Source: Saprospiraceae bacterium
GTDB taxonomy: Bacteria; Bacteroidota; Bacteroidia; Chitinophagales; Saprospiraceae
Reading direction: 5' to 3'
Assembly: GCA_020528935.1 (NCBI GenBank)
Contig: JAJDFU010000450.1
Coordinates: 1 to 8,077, forward strand
DNA: 8,077 nucleotides
Position 1 is the stretch's first letter; the number at the start of each line of letters is the position of its first letter. Positions 1-5,765 of the stretch are shown one piece after another. The position numbers and the translations under genes were made by a program. Below the pieces are notes generated by a model. It did not search any database, was not told where the DNA came from, and saw only the letters and a program-made list of their open reading frames with translations.

Positions 1-9
1 GGGTGAGTC

Positions 10-372
10 TTAGGAGTGGTCCGGTGTCCCTTCCCGTGGGCGGCCCGTCTCCGTGACTCCCTCCGTGGAGGTGTGGACGTGAGGGTCGAGCGGGGCCGGG
101 GTCCCCAGGCCGATCGGCGTCCGGGCCTGTACGGCATCCAGCCGGAGAACCTCTACGGCTTCGCGGATCTCCTCCGGGCTTTGCAGGTTGAACTCGCCGG
201 TGACCTCCACGCCATCCACCCACTCGCGGATGGCCTCGAAGGCGGTTGGGCTGACGTGCCGCTCGGAGTGCGGGTCCAGGTCGAAACCCAGCCAATATAC
301 CTCCCAGGCGGCGAAATAGCGGGCGTCGGTGAGGTTGGTTACGGAACTGGCTTTTACTTTCGTTCTCAGCAT
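10..372 (-). CDS. TrpF-like (phosphoribosylanthranilate isomerase-like) protein, C-terminal half missing or divergent
   Basis: The first ~80 residues resemble the N-terminal half of the TrpF (beta/alpha)8 barrel: a first strand TKVKASSVTNL, then DARYFAAWEVYWLGFDLDP, a VSP motif, and a helix and strand ending LRLDAVQ. TrpF normally has about 200 residues and isomerises phosphoribosylanthranilate in tryptophan synthesis. Here the catalytic cysteine and following glycine of the KxCGxT motif read Ser-Ser, so that activity is unlikely. After LDAVQ the remaining ~40 residues (rich in Pro, Thr, His) do not look like TrpF, and a TAA stops the frame at about 120 residues. GC-rich third codon positions continue to the stop, so the tail may be truly translated, or a frameshift has occurred. 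I chose the ATG at 372 because it puts the first barrel strand right at the N-terminus; an in-frame ATG lies upstream at 411. No trp gene is visible nearby. Fold assignment is fairly sure, function unknown. Confidence 0.55.
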   Translation of the reverse strand: MLRTKVKASSVTNLTDARYFAAWEVYWLGFDLDPHSERHVSPTAFEAIREWVDGVEVTGEFNLQSPEEIREAVEVLRLDAVQARTPIGLGTPAPLDPHVHTSTEGVTETGRPREGTPDHS

Positions 373-724
373 GGGGCGTATTTTGATGGTGAGTTTCCGT
401 TGCGTCTGCAACCGGCAGGGTTTTCCTGCTTCCCTGCCTTCCGGAGGCAGTGGTGCTTCAATGAGCTGGCAACCCGCGTGCCTTGATCCAGTAGGCTACA
501 GCGCCGTAGAACAGTGCAGCCAGCTGAAAAAGCGAAATGCGGCTCCTTCACTGATGTTCGTGCACTTTCCAAAGGAAAACACGGCACACTGACCAGGGCG
601 CTATGGGTCATGGCGGGGCGCTTCGCTCCGGACAGCACCGCAGGAGCTGCATACCGCGCAAGCGCGGCAACCCGGCAACAAGTTTAGCATTTATGGACTA
701 CATTGACCACAAGCGGCAAACCAA
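373..724. other. intergenic region between divergent genes, no gene seen
   Basis: These 352 bases separate the minus-strand TrpF-like gene from the plus-strand alkyltransferase-like gene, so both promoters should lie here, yet I find no exact TAnnTTTG element on either strand. Open frames present are short and have no recognisable protein. Short GC-rich inverted repeats occur: CTGCCT at 434-439 with AGGCAG at 445-450, GCTCC at 625-629 with GGAGC at 643-647, and CCGCGC/GCGCGG at 654-667. None is followed by a T-run, so they are not intrinsic terminators. No tRNA or other RNA gene was recognised. Confidence 0.6.
654..667. repeat. short GC-rich palindrome in the intergenic region
   Basis: CCGCGC and GCGCGG flank AA, forming a perfect 14-base inverted repeat about 57 bases upstream of the alkyltransferase-like gene. 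It could form a small hairpin (5 bp stem, CAAG loop) or be a binding site. No T-run follows. In DNA this GC-rich, such a repeat can occur by chance. Confidence 0.3.
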
Positions 725-1066
725 ATGGCGGATCAGACGTATTACGAATTAGTGTATCAAGTGGTTCGGCAGATCCCGCGCGGACGCGTGACGACCTACG
801 GTGCCATTGCCGATTACCTGGCCCTGGGCTCGGCCCGAATGGTGGGCTGGGCACTGCATCAGTCCTTTGCCGCAGAGGGCGTACCCGCCCACCGGGTAGT
901 GAACCGCAAGGGCGAGTTGAGCGGCCGGAATCACTTCCCCGGGGCCGGAATGATGCAGCAACTGCTCGAACAGGAAGGAATACCCGTTTCGGAAAATAAA
1001 GTGGTGGCCTTTGAGCGTTATTTCTGGCACCCGCAGGAACTGGACGGCTTTCGCGGAGGCCGCTGA
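725..1066 (+). CDS. alkyltransferase-like protein (MGMT family, no catalytic cysteine)
   Basis: This 113-residue protein is the DNA-binding domain of the O6-alkylguanine-DNA alkyltransferase family. Seen in the sequence: IPRGRVTTYGAIADYL with Tyr25 of the TYG motif, Arg38 in ARMVGWAL (position of the helix-turn-helix arginine finger), and the active-site loop VPAHRVVNR at 53-61. The family's methyl-acceptor cysteine (PCHR) is Ala55 here, so the protein cannot take up alkyl groups. Known alkyltransferase-like proteins (S. pombe Atl1; E. coli YbaZ, with Trp at this position) instead bind O6-alkylguanine, flip the base and pass the lesion to nucleotide excision repair. The same job is inferred here. 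The length suits a stand-alone single-domain member. The gene is followed 43 bases later by the DUF2147 gene on the same strand, so the two may be co-transcribed, though no functional link is evident. Confidence 0.88.
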   Translation: MADQTYYELVYQVVRQIPRGRVTTYGAIADYLALGSARMVGWALHQSFAAEGVPAHRVVNRKGELSGRNHFPGAGMMQQLLEQEGIPVSENKVVAFERYFWHPQELDGFRGGR

Positions 1067-1109
1067 GGCCATACATTCATTTCGCATAATCCAAAACCAT
1101 CGCATCGCT

Positions 1110-1544
1110 ATGTGGAAATTCACCTGGAGTACATTGCTGTTCACCTTTGGCCTGGCGAGCGCCGTCTGGGCGCAGCCCAGCCCGGAAGGCATCTGGAAAA
1201 CCGTGGACGACGAGACCGGCGAGTCGAAGTCTCATGTCGAGATCTACCAAAAGGGCGGTAAATACTACGGCAAGATCGTCAAACTGCTGCAAAGCCCGGA
1301 AGACACCCTGTGCGACGAATGCAAGGGCGATAAGAAGAACAAGCCCGTGCTGGGACTGGTCATTATCGAAGACCTGGAGCCGCACAAGGACTACTGGAAG
1401 TCCGGTACCATCCTGGATCCGGAAAACGGCAATGAGTACCGCTGCAGCGTGTGGTATGAAGACGGCAACCGGGAAGAACTCCAGGTGCGCGGCAAGCACT
1501 GGACGGGGCTATATCGCACCCAGACCTGGTACCGGGTGCAATGA
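1110..1544 (+). CDS. DUF2147 family secreted protein
   Basis: A 144-residue exported protein of the DUF2147 family. Residues 1-21 form a signal peptide (Trp-Lys start, hydrophobic LLFTFGLASAV, likely cleavage after VWA). The mature part shows the family pattern: GIWKTVDDETGE at 27-38, SHVEIYQKGGKYYGKIVKL at 41-59, a CDEC pair of cysteines at 68-71, LGLVIIEDL at 81-89, a SGTILDPENGNEY block at 98-110 and a C-terminal RTQTWYRV. The family is thought to be a small beta-barrel-like periplasmic or outer-membrane-facing protein; its biochemical role is not established. The start at 1110 is chosen because it begins the signal peptide; a longer in-frame opening would overlap the preceding gene. Two TGA stops lie in a row at the end. 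An 81-base gap precedes the next gene. Confidence 0.88.
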   Translation: MWKFTWSTLLFTFGLASAVWAQPSPEGIWKTVDDETGESKSHVEIYQKGGKYYGKIVKLLQSPEDTLCDECKGDKKNKPVLGLVIIEDLEPHKDYWKSGTILDPENGNEYRCSVWYEDGNREELQVRGKHWTGLYRTQTWYRVQ

Positions 1545-1625
1545 TGACAAAATATTGACCGCCCAAACAATAAGTATTTTCGGGAAGCGGTTATAACTCT
1601 GATTTTTCATATTAAAACCCAGTCT

Positions 1626-1850
1626 ATGACGCAGCTCTTTACCCCCGAAGATGTCATTCTACACTTGTACGGTGAGATCTCGGCCGAGGAACGACAGCTC
1701 CTGGATCAAGCCCTCCGGGAGGATTATCTGCTGCGGGAGGACAACCCGTCCCTTCAAAGGCCCCGTGCCGAAATTCCCCGCCTTCACTTCAACGCTTCCA
1801 AGGCCAGCCTGAAGGCTATACTCGAATACAGCAAAACCGGCTGCCACTGA
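1626..1850 (+). CDS. small 74-residue protein of unknown function, resembling an anti-sigma-factor N-terminus
   Basis: I do not recognise a named family. The first ~35 residues (FTPEDVILHLYGEISAEERQLLDQALREDYLLRED) have the helical layout typical of the N-terminal region of anti-sigma and related regulatory proteins: a 'LYGE(I/L)SAEE' turn followed by a charged helix. The zinc-binding His/Cys residues of ZAS domains and any membrane segment are absent. The C-terminal part (NASKASLKAILEYSK) reads like a second conserved short helix. It is probably soluble and cytoplasmic. Support for a real gene: an ATG just after an AT-rich leader, GC-rich third codon positions, and a strong intrinsic terminator starting 31 bases after the stop. 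A weak promoter-like pair (TTG at 1555-1557, TATTTTCG at 1575-1582) lies upstream. A regulatory role is only an inference. Confidence 0.65.
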   Translation: MTQLFTPEDVILHLYGEISAEERQLLDQALREDYLLREDNPSLQRPRAEIPRLHFNASKASLKAILEYSKTGCH

Positions 1851-1880
1851 TCCGGATCTTCCGGTGGCTGCCATTGGGAT

Positions 1881-1918
1881 CGGGGCGCTTCTTTCCTGCG
1901 AGAGAGGCGCCCCGTTTT
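1881..1918 (+). terminator. intrinsic terminator after the 74-residue protein gene
   Basis: The arms CGGGGCGCTTCTTT (1881-1894) and AGAGAGGCGCCCCG (1901-1914) pair over 14 bp, including two G-T wobbles, around a six-base loop, and TTTT follows at 1915-1918. This is a textbook Rho-independent terminator for plus-strand transcription. It separates the upstream genes from recA, which therefore needs its own promoter. Confidence 0.9.
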
Positions 1919-1973
1919 GTTGGGCATACCGCAAAAAAATCCTAGCTTGAAAGGCAAAATCACACCGATACGG

Positions 1974-2004
1974 TTGCTTTGTTCAAACAAATAATTTACT
2001 TTTG
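1974..2004 (+). promoter_or_regulatory. recA promoter, Bacteroidota type
   Basis: TTG at 1974-1976 and TACTTTTG at 1997-2004 match the -33 and -7 elements (TTG / TAnnTTTG) of the Bacteroidota primary sigma factor, with a 20-base spacer. Transcription would start near 2010, leaving a leader of about 40 bases before the ATG at 2050. The in-frame TTG at 2002 lies inside the -7 element, which rules it out as the recA start. Confidence 0.75.
1978..1991. repeat. inverted repeat in the recA promoter spacer, possible operator
   Basis: TTTGTT (1978-1983) and AACAAA (1986-1991) form a two-fold symmetric site around CA, located between the -33 and -7 elements. A repressor bound here would block RNA polymerase, so it is a candidate SOS-type operator. 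It matches neither the E. coli nor the Bacillus LexA box, and AT-rich promoters produce such repeats by chance, so this is a suggestion only. Confidence 0.3.
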
Positions 2005-2049
2005 TATGCACAAGTAACAAATCGTTTATTCACCAGAAAACCACGAGAG

Positions 2050-3117
2050 ATGTCGCAAGATAGAGAAGCCAAGCTCAAGGCCCTGCAACTCACGGTAGAT
2101 CGCCTGGAAAAAACCTACGGCAAAGGCACCATAATGCGGCTGGGGGATAAGAAGGTCGTCGATATACCCTCCATTCCTTCCGGCTCCCTGGGGTTGGATA
2201 TCGCCCTGGGGATCAACGGCTTTCCGCGAGGCCGGGTCGTCGAGATCTACGGGCCGGAATCGTCGGGAAAAACCACGCTGGCCATTCACGCTATAGCCGA
2301 GTGTCAGGCGCAGGGCGGCATCGCGGCCTTTATCGATGCCGAACACGCTTTTGACCGCACCTATGCCCAGGCGCTGGGCGTGGACACGGAGAACCTGCTC
2401 ATCTCTCAGCCCGACGACGGGGAGCAGGCGCTGGAGATCACGGAAAACCTCATTCGCTCGGGCGCCATCGACATCATCGTCATCGACTCGGTAGCGGCCC
2501 TGGTGCCCCGAAGTGAGATCGAGGGCGAGATGGGTGAATCAAAAGTAGGCCTGCAAGCCCGGCTCATGTCCCAGTCCATGCTCAACCTCCCCGCCAACAT
2601 CGGCCCCACCGGCTGCTGCTGCATATTCATCAACCTGCTGCGGGAAAAGCTCGGCGTGATGTTCGGCAATCCGGAAACGACCACCGGCGGTAACGCCCTG
2701 AAGTTCTACTCTTCCATCCGGCTGGATATCCGGCGCTCCGGCTCCGGCCTGAAAGACAAAGACGGCAACGTCATCGGCAACCAGGTGAAGGTCAAGGTGG
2801 TGAAAAACAAACTGGCACCGCCCTTCCGGATCGCCATGTTCGACATTATGTACGGCGAGGGCATCTCGAAGGTGGGGGAGATCGTGGACCTGGGTGTGGA
2901 CCACGACATCATTCAGAAGAGCGGAGCCTGGTACAGCTACGGCGATGCCAAAATCGCCCAGGGGCGAGAAGCGGCCAAGCAGTTTCTGCAAGACAATCCG
3001 GAAGTCGCCCTGGAGATCGAGCAAAAGGTGAAAGCCAAGATCCTGGGGCCCGCCACCTCGTCCAACGGCAAGGCCGATGCCAGGGAGGAAAAGAAAGCGA
3101 AAGAGAAAGCGAGCTAG
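2050..3117 (+). CDS. recA: recombinase RecA with unusual loop residues
   Basis: RecA, 355 residues, the ATP-dependent strand-exchange protein of homologous recombination and activator of the SOS response. Visible landmarks: Walker A GPESSGKT at 68-75, catalytic glutamate in FIDAEHAF (Glu98), Walker B VIDS at 144-147, L1 region EIEGEMGES near 156-164, L2 ending GVMFGNPETTTGG at 202-214, KFYSSIRLDIRR at 218-229, VKVVKNK at 248-254 and GAWYSY at 292-297. Alignment with E. coli RecA is gap-free to L2 with an offset of two. Two normally conserved residues differ: E. coli Gln194, the ATP-sensing switch, is Leu196, and the DNA-contacting Arg176 is Leu178, within a divergent stretch LNLPANIGPTG. The C-terminal tail is rich in Lys and Glu rather than strongly acidic. 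The start at 2050 fits family length and the upstream promoter. Identity is certain; full activity is an open question. Confidence 0.97.
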   Translation: MSQDREAKLKALQLTVDRLEKTYGKGTIMRLGDKKVVDIPSIPSGSLGLDIALGINGFPRGRVVEIYGPESSGKTTLAIHAIAECQAQGGIAAFIDAEHAFDRTYAQALGVDTENLLISQPDDGEQALEITENLIRSGAIDIIVIDSVAALVPRSEIEGEMGESKVGLQARLMSQSMLNLPANIGPTGCCCIFINLLREKLGVMFGNPETTTGGNALKFYSSIRLDIRRSGSGLKDKDGNVIGNQVKVKVVKNKLAPPFRIAMFDIMYGEGISKVGEIVDLGVDHDIIQKSGAWYSYGDAKIAQGREAAKQFLQDNPEVALEIEQKVKAKILGPATSSNGKADAREEKKAKEKAS

Positions 3118-3148
3118 CCCGTTCCACACCTGCGAATCGGGAGGCGGC

Positions 3149-3757
3149 CTAGCTTCTCGGCTTCCAGGCGAAGGTCTCGATGAGTTGCTCGATGTCTTTC
3201 ACCAGGAAGGATACCACGGGCCGAAGGGAGTCCGGACGGGCCTGGGTATTGAAGTACAGGGCGCCGCGAAGGAAGTGATTCTGCCGGTCCGTCAGAAAAA
3301 ATTGATAAGGCGAGGCCGCCGGGCCGGTGATCCGAAACGCGAAGCCGTACACTTCTTTGGACGCATTGCGTATGGGAATCTCTTCGATGTAATTGGCCCG
3401 TTTATTGTGCCAGTCCACCAGCTCGAAGGCATCGGCGCGCAGTTCCTCGAGGCTTTTGCCGTCGCCCACCGGATAGTAAGAGCAGTGAATGCGACTGTCG
3501 AAATCCGGGATGTAGATGTCAAACCAGCAGGGATGTTCCGGCTTCTCCTCGAAGAACTGGGTGTTCTGCTGTATCCTGGCATAGGTGGGAAAGGCAAAGG
3601 TGAAATCGCAATAGCTCGCATCGAAGCGCTGATAGGCCTTTTGCGGGTAATGCACTTTGGGAAACGCCCTGGGCCGGGGCGTGGGGGCGTTGTTGCTGCA
3701 GGACGTCAAAGCGAGCAGGGATACCGCGATCCCTATTCCCATTCTTTTTTTTCTCAT
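3149..3757 (-). CDS. gldD: gliding motility lipoprotein GldD
   Basis: A 202-residue lipoprotein of the GldD family, required for gliding and type IX secretion in Flavobacterium johnsoniae. The N-terminus is a lipoprotein signal peptide: MRKKR, a hydrophobic stretch, and lipobox LTSC with Cys20 as the lipidated residue. The mature part shows family features: PRAFPKVHYPQKAYQ at 29-43, a Cys-containing FAFPTYARI segment, CWFDIYIPDFDSRIHCSYYP at 77-96 and GALYFNTQARPDSLRPVV at 165-182. The C-terminal helix reads DIEQLIETFAWK. It lies downstream of gldE with a 93-base gap and converges on recA with only 31 bases between the two stop codons and no clear terminator there. The ATG at 3757 begins directly at the basic n-region of the signal peptide. 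The exact biochemical role of GldD is not known. Confidence 0.9.
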   Translation of the reverse strand: MRKKRMGIGIAVSLLALTSCSNNAPTPRPRAFPKVHYPQKAYQRFDASYCDFTFAFPTYARIQQNTQFFEEKPEHPCWFDIYIPDFDSRIHCSYYPVGDGKSLEELRADAFELVDWHNKRANYIEEIPIRNASKEVYGFAFRITGPAASPYQFFLTDRQNHFLRGALYFNTQARPDSLRPVVSFLVKDIEQLIETFAWKPRS

Positions 3758-3783
3758 GGTCGTTCCACGTTCGAGTTTTGATT

Positions 3784-3818
3784 GGATGGCGAGCTGCAGC
3801 TCGTACTTTGTTCCATCC
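3784..3818 (-). repeat. nested inverted repeat between gldE and gldD
   Basis: A perfect 14-base palindrome, CGAGCTGCAGCTCG (3790-3803), lies inside a second pair of arms, GGATGG (3784-3789) and CCATCC (3813-3818). In the gldE-gldD transcript this could fold into alternative hairpins. No T-run follows on the minus strand, so it is not a standard terminator. It may act in mRNA processing or stability, or be a protein-binding site. Confidence 0.5.
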
Positions 3819-3850
3819 TCTGATCTTTCGGTATTGCCCTTCGCTTCACA

Positions 3851-5269
3851 TCAGCTGCGGTGCAGGGTGAGCAGGATCTGTTGAATGCGCCGTTTGGAAA
3901 CGGACACTACTTTTAACACAAAAGGACCGTAAGTAATTGTGGTGTCCTTTTTGGGAATCTGACCGTGAAGCTCCAGCAGCAGGCCGGCCAGCGAATCGGC
4001 ATCCCCCCGGACGGCATCGAAGATGCCGGTTTCCAAGTCGAGCACCTTACACACATCGTTGAGCAGGGTTTTACCCTCGAACAAGAAGTTGTTGGCATCC
4101 AGCTGTTTGTATTCCACTTCGGCCTCGTCGTCAAACTCGTCCTTGATATCTCCGATGACCTCCTCCATGATATCCTCCAGGGTGACGATACCTGCGCTGC
4201 CGCCGTATTCATCCACCACAATGGCCATGTGCAGGTGTTTGACCTGGAATTCGCGCAGCAGATCGTCGATCTTCTTGGCCTCCGGCACGTACAACACGTT
4301 GGTTCGGATGAGGTCCTGCCACTCAAAACCGGGGCCTTCATTGAGGTGTCCCAGCAGATCCTTGACGTACAAAATGCCGGTGACGTTGTCGAAGTCGTTC
4401 TCGAAGACCGGTATGCGCGAATAGCCGCTATCCCGTACCACTTCCAGCAACTCGGGATAGCTGATGCGATGATCTACGGCCACCACATCTACCCGGGATC
4501 GCATGATTTGCTTGACCGACACTTCACCGAACTTCACGATGCGTTTCAGGATGTCTACCTCGTGCTCGGCTTCGGCCTGGGCGCTTACGGTGAGCTCAAT
4601 GGCTTCGTCGATATCTTCTTTGCTGGCCAGGGTGCCGCCCTCTGTGCGGCCGGTCAGGCGCTTTTCAATGAGGTTGGTCCATCGCACCAGCACATTGCTC
4701 AGCGGGGCAAATACCCGCATCAGCACGAGCAGGGGGCCGGCCATGATCCGCGCCAGGCTGATGTTGTTGAGCTTGGCGTACACCTTGGGGGCCACTTCGC
4801 CGAAAAGGACGAGCAGAAAGGTGACGCCCAGCACCGTAATGGTCCATCGGCTGGCGACGGCGAGTTGAAGGGGCGCGATATCGATCCCCAACCGGCCGAA
4901 GAAGCCGGCGAGGGAACGCCCCCATTCGGAAAACAGCTGATCGGAGAGCAACAGGCGCAGTACGAAGTCGGAGAGCAGTACGATGGCAATATTGATGAAG
5001 TTGTTGCTGATCAGGATGGTGGCCAGCAGTTTTCGGGGCCGGTCCTTGAGCGACAAGATCCGGCGGCTGCTTGGCGTGCCGTCCTGCTCCAGTTGCACGA
5101 AATCGTTGTGGGTAAGGGAAAAAAAGGCCACTTCCGAGCCGCTGACCAGGGCCGAGCAAGCCAGCAGCAAGAGTATGGAAAGCAGGCCCAGGGTGAGCTC
5201 CAAAGCAGGAAAGGCGGCCAAAGCCAGAAAGTCGTACGAGAAGGATAAACTACCCGGTTCGGATTCCAA
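3851..5269 (-). CDS. gldE: gliding motility-associated protein GldE (DUF21/CBS/CorC family)
   Basis: A 472-residue inner-membrane protein of the HlyC/CorC (CNNM) family. It has an N-terminal DUF21 region with hydrophobic segments at about 24-45, 83-108, 138-158 and 172-195, carrying the family signatures SGSEVAFFSL (43-52) and GEVAPK (157-162). A CBS pair follows at about 253-372 with SGYSRIPVFE and HMAIVVDEYGGSAGIVTLEDIMEEVIGDI-type motifs, then a C-terminal CorC_HlyC domain at about 385-470. GldE is linked genetically to GldD in F. johnsoniae gliding; relatives are implicated in divalent-cation transport, so the transport role here is inference. There is no in-frame ATG before residue ~176. 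The TTG at 5269 gives the usual N-terminal length (short hydrophilic lead, then membrane segment) and is taken as the start. The frame is continuous with ssb upstream except for its TAG stop. Confidence 0.92.
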   Translation of the reverse strand: MESEPGSLSFSYDFLALAAFPALELTLGLLSILLLLACSALVSGSEVAFFSLTHNDFVQLEQDGTPSSRRILSLKDRPRKLLATILISNNFINIAIVLLSDFVLRLLLSDQLFSEWGRSLAGFFGRLGIDIAPLQLAVASRWTITVLGVTFLLVLFGEVAPKVYAKLNNISLARIMAGPLLVLMRVFAPLSNVLVRWTNLIEKRLTGRTEGGTLASKEDIDEAIELTVSAQAEAEHEVDILKRIVKFGEVSVKQIMRSRVDVVAVDHRISYPELLEVVRDSGYSRIPVFENDFDNVTGILYVKDLLGHLNEGPGFEWQDLIRTNVLYVPEAKKIDDLLREFQVKHLHMAIVVDEYGGSAGIVTLEDIMEEVIGDIKDEFDDEAEVEYKQLDANNFLFEGKTLLNDVCKVLDLETGIFDAVRGDADSLAGLLLELHGQIPKKDTTITYGPFVLKVVSVSKRRIQQILLTLHRS

Positions 5270-5299
5270 TGTTTTTGGGGAATTGGTTAGACCATTGAG

Positions 5300-5731
5300 C
5301 TAGAAGGGAAGATCGTCTCCGCCGGGGTCTTCCTCGAAGGAAGGCTCATGGCCGGAATGGTTCGGGGCCGCGGAGGAGCTTTCCGAAGTCTGGTTGCTGG
5401 GCTGGTCGCGGCGACTGAGAATCCGGATGTAGTTGGCGAGGACCTCGGTGGTACGCCGCGGGTTGCCTTCTTTGTCTTCCCAGGAGCGGTGAGTCAGTTT
5501 GCCCTCCACGTAAATAGTCATACCCTTTTTGAGGCTCTTTTCCGCGCGCTCGGCCAGGGCGCGCCAGGCAACGACATCGTGCCATTCCGTGCGGTCCTGC
5601 CACTGGCCGTTCTTGTCTTTATAACTCTCGTTGGTGGCCATTCGGATGCGGGCTACGGAAGCGCCGCTTTCCAGATGCCGGACCTCCGGGTCAGCTCCCA
5701 AATTGCCGATAAGAATAACGCGGTTTACCAT
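5300..5731 (-). CDS. ssb: single-stranded DNA-binding protein SSB
   Basis: A 143-residue SSB that binds single-stranded DNA as a tetramer during replication, repair and recombination. Residues 1-107 form the OB fold, with MVNRVILIGNLGADPEVR at the start, TEWHDVVAWRALAERA at 48-63 and KKGMTIYVEGKLTHRSW at 68-84. A Ser/Asn-rich flexible linker follows (about 108-132), and the chain ends in an acidic tip, GGDDLPF, the site that recruits partner proteins such as recombination and repair enzymes. Size and layout are normal. It sits 34 bases after mutY and 30 bases before the gldE start, a gene order common in Bacteroidota, so the genes are probably co-transcribed. No clear separate promoter is visible before it. 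Confidence 0.96.
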   Translation of the reverse strand: MVNRVILIGNLGADPEVRHLESGASVARIRMATNESYKDKNGQWQDRTEWHDVVAWRALAERAEKSLKKGMTIYVEGKLTHRSWEDKEGNPRRTTEVLANYIRILSRRDQPSNQTSESSSAAPNHSGHEPSFEEDPGGDDLPF

Positions 5732-5765
5732 GAATGGAGTGGTTGATAGCCTTGTTCGCTCTGAA

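Noticed and set aside
16..486. 156-codon plus-strand frame at the left end
   Set aside because: It is the reverse of the TrpF-like coding sequence and shows no protein family resemblance.
1594..1601. TAACTCTG as a -7 element for the 74-residue protein gene
   Set aside because: One mismatch to TAnnTTTG and no TTG at suitable spacing upstream; the alternative pair at 1555-1582 also has a mismatch, so neither is listed as a promoter.
2002..2049. Upstream TTG extension of recA by 16 residues
   Set aside because: The TTG is part of the TACTTTTG promoter element and would precede the transcript start; the extra residues are not RecA-like.
3118..3148. Terminator between the convergent recA and gldD genes
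   Set aside because: Only 31 bases, with no stem longer than about 4 bp and no T-run on either strand.
3077..3781. 234-codon plus-strand frame running from the recA 3' end across gldD
   Set aside because: Antisense to GldD, whose lipoprotein signal and family motifs are clear; the plus-strand product has no recognisable domain.
3965..5248. 427-codon open frame on the plus strand opposite gldE
   Set aside because: It lies entirely antisense to a well-recognised gldE coding sequence, shows no family resemblance, and such long mirror frames are common in GC-rich genes.
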